Below the pieces are notes generated by a model. That model saw only the letters and a program-made list of their open reading frames with translations, did not search any database and had not been told where the DNA came from. A stretch of DNA of 64,000 nt from Methanococcoides sp. (GTDB taxonomy: Archaea > Halobacteriota > Methanosarcinia > Methanosarcinales > Methanosarcinaceae), in contig JAIORJ010000169.1 in assembly GCA_021108185.1 (NCBI GenBank), forward strand, positions 1 to 64,000. The letters run 5' to 3'. This document shows, piece after piece, positions 46,223 to 55,063 of the stretch; within the stretch, counting starts at the first letter, position 1, and each line of letters starts with the position of its first letter. Made by a program: the position numbers and the translations under genes.

Positions 46223-47503
46223 ATGTGTCACATCCTGATCGATCGATCATTGCAATATATAGAAGGTACGCAGCGTGTTCTCGATGAAGGGGCTACTCTT
46301 GAGAATACTCAACCTCATCTTAAAAGAATAGGTGTAACCAGGATCGCAAGCATAACCGAGCTTGATCGTATCGGAATACCTGTTTTTTCAGCCATAAGAC
46401 CTTCCGCAGCCGATGGTGCGATATCCATCTATTCCGGCAAAGGAGCTTCAGAGGCACAGGCAAGGATCTCGGCCATGATGGAAAGCTTCGAAAGATGTCT
46501 TGCTGAACGTGTGAGTGTAAATGCGGACATCGATGAAGAGATCGCAGCAGATGAATTTATCGAGAGCTCAGATAAAGCAAGTGAAGGGTATGAGCTACTG
46601 GACGTAGATTCTTTACTTCTCTTTGAACCGATAGCCTCTGATAAACTGGTCGAATGGACCAAAGGCTGGGATATGTTGCAGGAGAAGGAGATCTATGTTC
46701 CCTCAAATGCTGTCCATCACCCATACGATTCACCGGGAATGTCAGCAAAACTTTTCCGAAGCAATACCAATGGACTTGCTTCCGGTAACGTTATCGAGGA
46801 GGCCATTCTCCACGGCTTGCTTGAAGTGATCGAACGTGATGCTCTGAGCATATCTGAGTTTAACAGGAATCCTGGCAAGGAACTCGTTCTTACTGAAAAC
46901 GATGGTATCAACTATGAGCTCGTAAAGAAGTTCGAAGATGCCGGTGTGCAGATAAAATTATGGTATCTGGGACATGATACCGCTGTCACCACCATCGTAG
47001 CGGCTACCGATGACCTTGAACTGAAAGATGCCGCATTGCTTGTCATGGGTGCAGGCTCCCATCTCAAGCCGGAGATCGCTGTACGAAGGGCGATCACAGA
47101 AGCTGCACAATCAAGGGTCGTACAGATACACGGTGCACGTGAGGATACTGACAGGGAATCATTTGTGAGGCAGATCGGATATGACCGCATGAAAAGGATG
47201 AACCGGTTCTGGTATGATGAAGGTGAGTCCATAACTATCGACCAGATAAATGATATTTCCGCATCAACTCCTGCTGAGAACATTGATGTGGTCCTCAATG
47301 AGCTACGTAAAGTTGCAGACAGCGCAATAGTGGTGGACCTCTCCCGTGAAAGTATAGGTGTTCCTGTGGTGAGGGTCATCATCCCCGGATTCGAACAATA
47401 TACCCTTGACCGCGAACGTGTGGGTAAACGTTTAAGACAAGGTCGCAAGTCCTTGGCTTCATCTGAAAAGCCCTGGAAGAGAAAGTTCGGGCGTAACAAG
47501 TGA
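46223..47503 (+). CDS. ycaO: YcaO-domain protein, likely McrA thioamidation enzyme
   Basis: The 426-residue protein is a YcaO cyclodehydratase-type ATPase that activates peptide-backbone amides with ATP. Visible marks are SIYSGKGASEAQARISAMMESFER near 80-103 (ATP/Mg binding, ending in the conserved ESFER), SNTNGLASGNVIEEAILHGLLEVIERDA near 170-197, and RAITEAAQSR. In methanogens the YcaO-TfuA pair converts a glycine of methyl-coenzyme M reductase to thioglycine; the tfuA gene begins four bases after this stop. The nearby SufS may supply sulfur. The N-terminus (ATG at 46223) is not fixed by a clear ribosome binding site. Confidence 0.93.
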   Translation: MCHILIDRSLQYIEGTQRVLDEGATLENTQPHLKRIGVTRIASITELDRIGIPVFSAIRPSAADGAISIYSGKGASEAQARISAMMESFERCLAERVSVNADIDEEIAADEFIESSDKASEGYELLDVDSLLLFEPIASDKLVEWTKGWDMLQEKEIYVPSNAVHHPYDSPGMSAKLFRSNTNGLASGNVIEEAILHGLLEVIERDALSISEFNRNPGKELVLTENDGINYELVKKFEDAGVQIKLWYLGHDTAVTTIVAATDDLELKDAALLVMGAGSHLKPEIAVRRAITEAAQSRVVQIHGAREDTDRESFVRQIGYDRMKRMNRFWYDEGESITIDQINDISASTPAENIDVVLNELRKVADSAIVVDLSRESIGVPVVRVIIPGFEQYTLDRERVGKRLRQGRKSLASSEKPWKRKFGRNK

Positions 47504-47507
47504 TCCC

Positions 47508-48152
47508 ATGAGAGCAGTTGTGTTTGCAGGTACAAGTATCTGCCATGAAGATGCAAAAGCCATACTTGATGCTATCTATCTTCCTCCTGTGGCAAGGGGT
47601 GATGTGGATAAGGTCATGTCCCAGGGCTATGATATCATCGGTATCATCGATGGCATGTTCTTCGATAGGGCTGCCGTTGCACACAAAGAGATCCTCCATG
47701 CAATGAAGAAAGGCATCACCGTAGTAGGTGGTTGCAGCATGGGGGCGCTACGTGCATCTGAACTTGATGTACATGGCATGATCGGTGTCGGCAAGATCTA
47801 TGAATGGTATCGTGATGGTGTCCTCGAATCTGACGATGAGGTGGCTGTCACCACAAATCCCGAAACCTTTGAACCTGTATCTGTTCCCCTTGTTAACATC
47901 AGGGAGACCTTACAGGCCGCATGCGATGAAGGTATCATCGATGAGAGTACCCGTCTCTCTGTGCTTAATATAGCAATGGACCTCCACTATCCTCTCAGAA
48001 GTTATCTTGGTATTGTGAAAACAGCGGTTGATAAAGGTGTACTTCCCGAAAAAGAGCCGTTATTGGATTATTGTCTGAACAACGAGGTCGATGTCAAAAG
48101 AGCTGATGCGATACTCGTTCTTGAAACCATAAAAGAGCTTATGAAAAAGTAA
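47508..48152 (+). CDS. tfuA: TfuA-like core domain protein
   Basis: The 214-residue protein shows the TfuA core: VVFAGTSICHEDAKAIL at the N-terminus, YDIIGIIDGMFFDRAAVAHK near 42-61, GITVVGGCSMGALRASELD near 70-88 and GMIGVGKIYEWYRDGVLESD. It starts four bases after ycaO and acts with it, presumably aiding sulfur delivery for backbone thioamide formation on McrA. The stop is TAA, two bases from the end of the converging DtxR-like gene. Confidence 0.93.
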   Translation: MRAVVFAGTSICHEDAKAILDAIYLPPVARGDVDKVMSQGYDIIGIIDGMFFDRAAVAHKEILHAMKKGITVVGGCSMGALRASELDVHGMIGVGKIYEWYRDGVLESDDEVAVTTNPETFEPVSVPLVNIRETLQAACDEGIIDESTRLSVLNIAMDLHYPLRSYLGIVKTAVDKGVLPEKEPLLDYCLNNEVDVKRADAILVLETIKELMKK

Positions 48153-48154
48153 GC

Positions 48155-48592
48155 TCATGCGTGGTCTTCATGGTCAAGTCCGCAACTATCATGTTCTATC
48201 CTGCCACAGACTCCGAAAGTTGGATGCCCCATTGAATTGCAGATCGCATCAATGGCATCCTTTGACACAAAACCTTCAAAACGTGCAACCTCTTTGCAGG
48301 ATTCTTCCGGTGTAAGTCCGTAATGGTTCAACATAAGGCTCAAAATACGGTGTCTTCTAAGAATGAAATGTGTGTATTCCTTCCCTTTCTCAGTAAGGCT
48401 GACACCTCTGTAAGGTATATGTTTCACATATCCTGTGGAATCCAGTTCACTGATAGCTTTCGTTGTCGTTGAGGGATCTACTTTCATGTGCCTGGAAATA
48501 TCCGTAGTTCGCACATTATCGCCTTTCTCAAGCAGGAATTTCAGGTACTCTATCTTTTTCGGAGATAGCTCAAGCCCTGTAATGTTCTCCAT
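48155..48592 (-). CDS. Metal-dependent regulator, DtxR/MntR type
   Basis: The 145-residue protein has a winged-helix N-terminus (EYLKFLLEKGDNVRTTDISR, VDPSTTTKAISELDSTGYVK, GVSLTEKGKEYTHFILRRHR) followed by a dimerisation domain (EESCKEVARFEGFVSKDAID AIC in part), the DtxR/MntR pattern. The C-terminus has HPTFGVCGRIEHDSCGLDHE with cysteines and histidines for metal binding. No SH3-like domain is present, as in MntR. The start is the ATG at 48592 and the stop TGA. Target genes are not evident. Confidence 0.88.
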   Translation of the reverse strand: MENITGLELSPKKIEYLKFLLEKGDNVRTTDISRHMKVDPSTTTKAISELDSTGYVKHIPYRGVSLTEKGKEYTHFILRRHRILSLMLNHYGLTPEESCKEVARFEGFVSKDAIDAICNSMGHPTFGVCGRIEHDSCGLDHEDHA

Positions 48593-48650
48593 AGACCTGA
48601 TTGATCCCTTGTTTATTTAAAATTTGCGTACATACCAAAAATAGCCTTTC

Positions 48651-49496
48651 TCATTTTGGACCATGCTTTTCAATGAAGAGTTCGATGAGCGACCCTGTAA
48701 TACTCTTTTTCGAAGGAGGCGTGGGGATCTTATCTATGGGGAACCACTTTGCATCCTCTATCTCATTGGCATCTATCTCTATATCTCCGCTTTCATAGGT
48801 CGCAGTGAATCCTATCATCAAAGAGGAAGGGAATGGCCAGGGCTGGCTCCCAAAATATGAGAGTTCCTTTATGGATACACCAACCTCTTCTTTGACCTCT
48901 CTGTGTACTGCGTGTTCTATGGTCTCCCCGGCTTCCACAAATCCTGCAACAAGGCCGTACATACCTTCCTTGAAATGATGTGACCTTGCCATGAGCAATT
49001 CCTCTTCCTTTTCTATAAGGACCACAACAGCAGGACTTATCCTTGGATATGCTATATGTGCACAACTACCGCATTGCATCCCTGTTTCTTCGGGCACATA
49101 ATGCGTGGAATTTCCACAGAGCCCGCAGTATTGGTGTGTGCGGTAGAAATCTGCCATCTGTACCGCTCTTGAAGTGATGCCAAGCATCTCTTCATCGATG
49201 ATGCCATACAGATCATTCAGTTCAAGGAATTCCATATCCTCGAACTCTGCTTCTTCCGGTATTTCAAAACAATGGCAGGGCATGTCACCAAGCGTTCCGA
49301 TGTAGATGACCTCTGTACTCTCAAGAATACTTCTTTCAGGGATGTACTTAAAATACTCTTCAGCATCGAGACCGTTCTCGACCAGCACCTTCCGGCTTCG
49401 TACCGGGAAATATAGGGCTTTGCCTTCTGAATTCTCTTCCAAGCCGTGAAATTCGAGTTCTTCGGTAGCAAAAGAAGGATTATAATATGGTTTCAT
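48651..49496 (-). CDS. nudC: NADH pyrophosphatase (Nudix hydrolase with zinc ribbon)
   Basis: The 281-residue protein hydrolyses NADH and related dinucleotides. It has an N-terminal domain, a four-cysteine zinc ribbon (YCGLCGNSTHYV, GMQCGSCAHIAYPRISPA near 125-155) and the Nudix box GFVEAGETIEHAVHREVKEE VGV (GX5EX7REUXEEXGU) near 190-212, followed by SQPWPFPSSLMIGF, the SQPWPFPxS motif that marks NudC. The start is the ATG at 49496 and the stop TGA. It seems monocistronic. Confidence 0.95.
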   Translation of the reverse strand: MKPYYNPSFATEELEFHGLEENSEGKALYFPVRSRKVLVENGLDAEEYFKYIPERSILESTEVIYIGTLGDMPCHCFEIPEEAEFEDMEFLELNDLYGIIDEEMLGITSRAVQMADFYRTHQYCGLCGNSTHYVPEETGMQCGSCAHIAYPRISPAVVVLIEKEEELLMARSHHFKEGMYGLVAGFVEAGETIEHAVHREVKEEVGVSIKELSYFGSQPWPFPSSLMIGFTATYESGDIEIDANEIEDAKWFPIDKIPTPPSKKSITGSLIELFIEKHGPK

Positions 49497-49561
49497 AGTT
49501 TCACACCTGTATGGCTCATAGAAGCCCGGTCTCTGGACTATAGCCTTTCGGTAAAAGCTGC

Positions 49562-50869
49562 TTAAAGACCGGTAAGACCGAAGTAGCTCCAGAGGTAGAG
49601 TACGACCGTTCCAACAATTGCTATAAGGACAAAGGTATTCCTTGAATGGTAATAAAGTTCCTTTGAACCTGACATCCTTATAAGCATTATCTTATTAAGG
49701 GTGCTGATGATCCCTGCCATCACAGCGGTCTGAGCAGCCACAGTATAGGGAACATTGCCTGTAAAAGCCAATGCTGCAACGGATGCCACGACAGCGGAAC
49801 TGCTTACAAGTCCTCCGAGTGCTGTTATGTATATACCTGTACTTCCTGCAAACTCTCCTGCAAGACTTGTGATCACCAGGAGTATTGAGAAAAGGACACC
49901 GAATTTGAAGGCAGGTTTCAATGCGAAGGGTGAACCTATTTCCAGTGGTCCTGTCATTAGATCATAGCTCTTCCTTCGTACTGCTATGATTATCAGAACA
50001 ATGACAAGCATGGCGATCTGTGGGGGTATCATTGCCAACATAGTTCTTCCGGTGGGGTCGACTATCAATGCAATAAGGGTGTTACTGATTATCATTGATA
50101 TGTTTGACATGAGGATGCCGATGTAAAGGGCATGGATAAGGCTGGACTGGTTCTTCGACATTGCAGCCAGTGCAGCAGTGGTGGCTTCGCTGCTGACAAA
50201 ACCTCCAAAAAGACCTGAATAGGACATCCCGCCTTTAGTACCGAATCTCTTGAGCGATACATAGCTGATGAATCCTATGAACATCACAAGTACCACAATG
50301 AGTATGGCGGATTTAAGGTTCAGTACACCCATTATTGGCTCTTCTGGCATGAGTGGGTATAGTATAAAAGCAACTGCGAGGAACTGAACACCATTGATTA
50401 TCTCCTCATCTGTAAGATGTTCAGCAAAAGAATGCAAAGGCTTCTTCTCGATAAGCAGGAACGTTATTATGACCCCTATGATTATGGCAAAGAGATAATG
50501 TCCCATTGCTACGATCACTCCCAGAAGGTAGGTCAGAAAAAGGGCGATGGAACTTGTCATTCCCAGCTTACCACTGATCATATATACTCTGTATATCAGG
50601 AAAAAACAGGATGCTGCAATGAGTACTGTGGTTATTAGGAGGATCATTATATCTATCATTTGGGCTACAAATGTCGCAAGCATACCACAGATGCATACTA
50701 TTGCGAAAGTACGTACTCCTGCAAACACTTCCTGATCCTGACGGTGGTGTTCACGTTCGATTCCTATAAGGATGCCTATCATTAAGGACAGCACGACCTT
50801 TGTGAGAAAATCATACAGTATCGGGTCTATGCCCAGATCAAACGCCAACACTGCTACGCCCCTCTTCAT
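49562..50869 (-). CDS. MgtC/DUF4010 family integral membrane protein
   Basis: The 435-residue protein has about 13 membrane spans. The N-terminal third is MgtC/SapB-like (VVLSLMIGILIGIEREHHRQ, FAGVRTFAIVCICGMLATF), the rest is DUF4010 (SGLFGGFVSSEATTAALAAM, ALGGLVSSSAVVASVAALAF). The family is linked with magnesium or other ion homeostasis, but transport has not been shown in archaea. It starts at the ATG at 50869 and ends in TAA. No operon partner. Confidence 0.9.
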   Translation of the reverse strand: MKRGVAVLAFDLGIDPILYDFLTKVVLSLMIGILIGIEREHHRQDQEVFAGVRTFAIVCICGMLATFVAQMIDIMILLITTVLIAASCFFLIYRVYMISGKLGMTSSIALFLTYLLGVIVAMGHYLFAIIIGVIITFLLIEKKPLHSFAEHLTDEEIINGVQFLAVAFILYPLMPEEPIMGVLNLKSAILIVVLVMFIGFISYVSLKRFGTKGGMSYSGLFGGFVSSEATTAALAAMSKNQSSLIHALYIGILMSNISMIISNTLIALIVDPTGRTMLAMIPPQIAMLVIVLIIIAVRRKSYDLMTGPLEIGSPFALKPAFKFGVLFSILLVITSLAGEFAGSTGIYITALGGLVSSSAVVASVAALAFTGNVPYTVAAQTAVMAGIISTLNKIMLIRMSGSKELYYHSRNTFVLIAIVGTVVLYLWSYFGLTGL

Positions 50870-51040
50870 AAATATTCATATTATCAGTTTTCCGAAAGAA
50901 CAGCCATCTATTGTTCTGTGATATGCTTTCTTGTATGTACAAATATATATCTCATGAACCTTTATATTATTTTTTAACATTTGTTGCTTTTTCCGAATAT
51001 TAATTCTTTATACAGTTCAAAGGAAAGATGGGGTTGTAAT

Positions 51041-52468
51041 TTGATAGTTCAGCAGGTATTCGTAAAAGGAATTGCGCACAGTTCCTATTTGCTTGGTGGC
51101 GATAAATTCTGTGCAGTGATCGATCCGTCCCGGGATGTCGACGTATATCTCGATATGGCCTTTGATATGGGATGGAAAATAACTCACATACTGGAAACAC
51201 ATCTTCATGCGGATTTCATCTCCGGGCATATGGATCTGATGAAAAGGACAGGTGCGAACATTTTTGTTCCCGGTTCTGCAGGGTGTGAATTCGATGCAGT
51301 GGGTGTTTCAGAGGGCGATATATTCGAGATCGAGGATATGTCCATTAGAGTAATGGAAACTCCCGGTCACACTCCTGAACACGTATCCTATGTGGTGACC
51401 GATTGCACAAGGGGGGCTGACCCTGTGTGTGTTTTTTGCGGTGACGCTCTTTTTGTTGGGGATGTGGGCAGACCGGATCTGTTCCCGGGTAAAGCTGAAG
51501 AACTGGCTTCAGAACTCTATGATAGTCTTCATGACAAACTTCTTTCTCTCCCTGATTTTTGTGAGGTCTACCCTGCACACGGAGCAGGTTCTCTCTGTGG
51601 CAGGGCAATGGCTGCAAAAAGAAGTTCTACCATCGGTTATGAACGCCTTTACAATCATGCTCTCAACATCGGTGAAAAGGCCGAATTCATTTCATCATTA
51701 ACCAATGAGATGCCTCCTGCACCAGATCACTTCAAACGGTGCAGTAAAGTGAATGCTATGGGTCCCGTTCTTCTTTCACAGCTTGGGCATGCTGAAGCGT
51801 TACCTCCTCTTGAGTTCAAAAAGATGAGTGAATATCCTGAAAATATAGTTATTGATACCAGGTGCTATGAAGCATTTGGTGGCCGACATGTTCCGGGTGC
51901 ATACAGTATTGATATTAACAGCAATTTTGCAACATTTTCGGGCTGGCTTTTGCCTGAGAACAGGACCATTATGCTGGTGGTTGATTCTCCGGAACAAGTG
52001 AACAAAGCATCCTTGTGGCTTCACAGGGTAGGCCTTGACAGGATTGGATACTTCCTCGAAGGTGGAATGGCGGCATGGTCCCTGGCTGGTCTCTCGACAC
52101 AACATGTTTGCCAGCTTTCAGCTGAAGAGCTTCATGATCTTCTCTCCAGTGGTGAAGAACTGGTATTGATAGATGTAAGGTCGGAAGCAGAACACCGGGA
52201 AGGGCATATACAGAACTCCATCAATATCCCTGTTCATGAACTGCGGAATTCCCACAAAGGCCTTGATCCCTGCACAAAGACCGTTGTGATATGTGGAAGT
52301 GGGCAGCGTTCAAGTATGGGTGCCAGTATCTTACAGCAGAATGGATTCAGTGATATCTACAATGTAGCTGGCGGAATGACCGGTTATAATGCTGCAGGTT
52401 ATGGTCCTGAATGCATTATGTGTTCCCTCCCCTGGACAGTTTCAGGTGATCGGGATAAAATAAAATAA
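51041..52468 (+). CDS. Metallo-beta-lactamase plus two rhodanese domains (persulfide dioxygenase-like)
   Basis: The protein has an N-terminal metallo-beta-lactamase domain with ETHLHADFISGHMDL (HxHxDxxxGH), ETPGHTPEHVSYVV and VYPAHGAGSLCG, as in ETHE1-type persulfide dioxygenases. Two rhodanese domains follow: an inactive one at about 270-350 (IDTRCYEAFGGRHVPGAYSI without a catalytic cysteine loop) and an active-looking one at about 370-460 with VVICGSGQRSSMGASILQQN. It probably handles sulfane sulfur or polysulfide. The start is set at a TTG (51041) because family members begin right there (IVQQVFVKGIAHSSYLLGG) and no ATG fits. Ends TAA. Confidence 0.85.
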   Translation: MIVQQVFVKGIAHSSYLLGGDKFCAVIDPSRDVDVYLDMAFDMGWKITHILETHLHADFISGHMDLMKRTGANIFVPGSAGCEFDAVGVSEGDIFEIEDMSIRVMETPGHTPEHVSYVVTDCTRGADPVCVFCGDALFVGDVGRPDLFPGKAEELASELYDSLHDKLLSLPDFCEVYPAHGAGSLCGRAMAAKRSSTIGYERLYNHALNIGEKAEFISSLTNEMPPAPDHFKRCSKVNAMGPVLLSQLGHAEALPPLEFKKMSEYPENIVIDTRCYEAFGGRHVPGAYSIDINSNFATFSGWLLPENRTIMLVVDSPEQVNKASLWLHRVGLDRIGYFLEGGMAAWSLAGLSTQHVCQLSAEELHDLLSSGEELVLIDVRSEAEHREGHIQNSINIPVHELRNSHKGLDPCTKTVVICGSGQRSSMGASILQQNGFSDIYNVAGGMTGYNAAGYGPECIMCSLPWTVSGDRDKIK

Positions 52469-52473
52469 AAAGG

Positions 52474-52854
52474 TCACAATTGATGCTTTGTCATTCCAAG
52501 GCCGTGTTCCTTTTCAAGATTTATGGTCTTTGGCTTGTAGAGCTTTCCTGCTTTCCACGAAGTGATGGCCTCTTTCACAGTTTCATCAGCACCCACGAAT
52601 ATCTCTATTCCGTTCTTGTCAAGAAGGTCAACGATCTTCTGTCCGACACCTGAACAGAGTACGATATCCACTCCTGCACCTTTAAGCAGTTCGGGAGGTA
52701 TCCCCTTTCCACCCATATGCACGCTTGTATTCTCAATTATCTCGACAGTTTCGGTCTCGGTGTCATATATGGTATATGTAGGGGCTTTTCCAAAATGAAG
52801 TTCAACGTAGTCCTCTAATCCCCCGGTCTCTGAAGATGGTATGGCAATTTTCAT
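52474..52854 (-). CDS. NifX/NafY-like cofactor-binding protein (1)
   Basis: The 126-residue protein belongs to the dinitrogenase iron-molybdenum cofactor biosynthesis family. It begins KIAIPSSETGGLEDYVELHF, then has FGKAPTYTIYDTETETVEII and GVDIVLCSGVGQKIVDLLDK. The fold is RNase H-like and binds metal clusters in NifX or NafY. It closes the minus-strand cluster of MinD-type ATPases and is most like the protein at 55915. No nif structural genes are present, so a general iron-sulfur or metal-cluster role is more likely. Ends TGA. Confidence 0.88.
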   Translation of the reverse strand: MKIAIPSSETGGLEDYVELHFGKAPTYTIYDTETETVEIIENTSVHMGGKGIPPELLKGAGVDIVLCSGVGQKIVDLLDKNGIEIFVGADETVKEAITSWKAGKLYKPKTINLEKEHGLGMTKHQL

Positions 52855-52936
52855 ATTTTCAACTCTTCATATCAATATGGAAAACCTGAATGATATACCT
52901 CACCACTGCTCTGCTTCTTCAATATATCAGCATTGT

Positions 52937-53596
52937 TCAGATGCTTATACGATAGCCTGCTTCAATATGAACAAAACTTTTCTTATACTTTTCTTTAATG
53001 GCATCAATGTTCGATGTACAGTGTCCCACACCTATGAGTTCGAGATCCTGCATCGCTTCAATATCCTGGCAGTCGTGTAATCCTCCGATGATGCCACGAA
53101 CATTTCCAATTGAACTTGCAATCTCTATTATCGCTGATAAGCCGGGATGTGCACAGCCGCTTATGATATAGACGCCTTTGTCAGTATCCAGCAATAGTGC
53201 CTGTTCCTTGATGCTGTCTCCCAGTTCTCCGGTGGAATATACTCCTTCTGCGATCTTGCACATTCCATCTATCTCATTGAGTTTTGCACGCTTTTGTATC
53301 TCGTTCTTGAGCTTTTTAGAGAACGATGCCAATGCGTATACCTCTATTTCGGGATTCGCATTCAGAACGGTTGGTAATCCTCCGATATGGTCCCAGTGCT
53401 GGTGAGATAATAGCAGAATATCATATTCTCTTATATCAATTCCAAGAGCTACCATGTTCTCTAACAAAAGCCCGCCATCCCAGCCGGTATCGAACAAAAT
53501 CTTCTGTTCATCGGTCTCGATGGAACAGGAAAATCCCCATCCTTTTCCCAATCCTCTTCCGGCATTGTTGTCATATACAACAGTGATCTCTATCAT
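52937..53596 (-). CDS. Metallo-beta-lactamase fold hydrolase
   Basis: The 219-residue protein has the metal motif LLLSHQHWDHIGGLPTVL near 60-77 (HxHxDH), DTGWDGGLLLENM before it, and IISGCAHPGLSAIIEIA plus IGGLHDC near the end. This matches the family named after a methanopterin intermediate synthase. Its ATG overlaps the stop of the DUF1847 gene (TAATG), so the two are coupled. The activity is unproved; in this cluster it may act on a thiol or sulfur compound. Ends TGA. Confidence 0.88.
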   Translation of the reverse strand: MIEITVVYDNNAGRGLGKGWGFSCSIETDEQKILFDTGWDGGLLLENMVALGIDIREYDILLLSHQHWDHIGGLPTVLNANPEIEVYALASFSKKLKNEIQKRAKLNEIDGMCKIAEGVYSTGELGDSIKEQALLLDTDKGVYIISGCAHPGLSAIIEIASSIGNVRGIIGGLHDCQDIEAMQDLELIGVGHCTSNIDAIKEKYKKSFVHIEAGYRISI

Positions 53597-54168
53597 TACT
53601 TCCCCATCTCAAATACGTTCTTCATATAATATTTTGAATAAATGGCTCCTGCGGGGTTGTGTGCAAGTACCCTGTCCTTAACTATGAATGTTGTGACAGG
53701 TGCTTCACTGTACTTGTTGAAAAGTATGTCGTGACCAAGACACAGGCCAATTATGATGTTCATTTGTGTCCCTGCACGGTTCAGCACATTTGCCTGGGCT
53801 ATAGGGTTGCATGCGATCTCTATACTTTCTTCCCGTATCTTATCCAGTCCATAGGTATCTTTCTCCACGCCACAGACCTTGCAACAAACAGATTCCACTT
53901 TAAGGTGTTTCTCCAGTATCTCACAGAATGACTTCGCTTCCTTTTCAAGCCCTATGCAAAAAGCAACTCCGATTCTTTCATATCCAAGTTCTTTTGTAAA
54001 AAGGAGGATCTCTTCAAGCCTTGTTTTCTGCATGTAGTATTTTGCTTCTATTCCTGAAGCAACTTTCATGATCTCCAGGTCCTCGCCTTCATAATCTGCA
54101 AGAATGTCCTTGGGGGCACAATTCTTCCCCTGGTAACAATCCTTACTGTCACAATCAGAACATCTCAT
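53596..54168 (-). CDS. DUF1847 cysteine-rich protein
   Basis: The 190-residue protein opens with MRCSDCDSKDCYQGKNC, six cysteines suited to bind metal or a cluster, followed by a globular DUF1847 part (YERIGVAFCIGLEKEAKSFC, SVCCKVCGVEKDTYG, NRAGTQMNIIIGLCLGHDIL). The many cysteines suggest a metal-binding or redox role. It lies four bases after the MinD-type gene and overlaps the metallo-hydrolase gene downstream. No function has been assigned to the family that I know of. Confidence 0.85.
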   Translation of the reverse strand: MRCSDCDSKDCYQGKNCAPKDILADYEGEDLEIMKVASGIEAKYYMQKTRLEEILLFTKELGYERIGVAFCIGLEKEAKSFCEILEKHLKVESVCCKVCGVEKDTYGLDKIREESIEIACNPIAQANVLNRAGTQMNIIIGLCLGHDILFNKYSEAPVTTFIVKDRVLAHNPAGAIYSKYYMKNVFEMGK

Positions 54169-54172
54169 ATTA

Positions 54173-55063
54173 TCATCTCGCTGGAAGCAGTGTTACTTCT
54201 TTCTGATCAAGCTCTGAAACAACACGTTCCCATAATGCTTTGAGCCCTTCTGAAAGAACATTCTTCCTGTATTCAACAACGGTTGTCTCTTCCCTCATTG
54301 CCATATTGGGCGATGGGTGGTAAGGAAGCTTTCCTACAACCTCTACCCCTCTTTCATTACAGAACTCTTCTATTTTCCCTGCGTTCTTCTCATTGATATC
54401 GTATTTGTTGATACAGACAATGGCAGGGATCTCAAAGTGTTCCGTAACCTGCAAGACCCTTTCAAGATCATGCATCCCTGATAAGCTGGGTTCGGTCACT
54501 ATCAATGCAAGGTCTGCTCCTGTTATCGTTGCAAGCACCGGACATCCTGTTCCCGGCGGCCCGTCGGTTATTATAAGTTCGTTCTCATTTTCCAGTGCAA
54601 TTGAACGTGCACGTTCTTTGACAGCACTCACAAGTTTCCCGCTTGCCTCTTCTCCGATCCTTAATTCTGCGTGCACCATTGTCCCATGGTTCGTTGCAGA
54701 TCCAAAAACAGCGCCGGATATTTTTTTCACCATGTTTATAGCATCGGTTTCACAAACATATTCGCATACCCCACAGCCCTCACAGATGTGTTGGTTTATT
54801 ATAAGGGCGTCATCTATGGCATCGAAGTTGCAGGCATTTTGGCAATTATAGCACTCGTTACACTTTTCAAGGTCTATCTCTGCTTTATCCATTCCGTAGA
54901 ATGAGTGTGTTTCCATGATCCTTGGTCTTAGGAGGAGGTGAAGGTTGGGTGCATCGACATCACAGTCAGCTATCACTGCATTTTTTGCCATTGCTGCAAA
55001 TGAAGCTGTAATTGTGGTCTTGCCGGTTCCGCCTTTTCCACTGATGACTACGAGTTCCTTCAT
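54173..55063 (-). CDS. MinD/ParA-type ATPase with inserted ferredoxin domain (2)
   Basis: The 296-residue protein has the deviant Walker A motif VISGKGGTGKTTITASF at 5-21, a two-cluster ferredoxin insert (CNECYNCQNACNFDAI and CEGCGVCEYVCETDAI, about 64-115) and the switch DGPPGTGCPVLATITGADLA near 168-187. Such proteins pair with a similar partner and are thought to load or move iron-sulfur clusters. Its ATG overlaps the TGA of the sister gene at 55060 (ATGA). The two share about one third of residues and may form a heterodimer. Ends TGA. Confidence 0.92.
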   Translation of the reverse strand: MKELVVISGKGGTGKTTITASFAAMAKNAVIADCDVDAPNLHLLLRPRIMETHSFYGMDKAEIDLEKCNECYNCQNACNFDAIDDALIINQHICEGCGVCEYVCETDAINMVKKISGAVFGSATNHGTMVHAELRIGEEASGKLVSAVKERARSIALENENELIITDGPPGTGCPVLATITGADLALIVTEPSLSGMHDLERVLQVTEHFEIPAIVCINKYDINEKNAGKIEEFCNERGVEVVGKLPYHPSPNMAMREETTVVEYRKNVLSEGLKALWERVVSELDQKEVTLLPAR

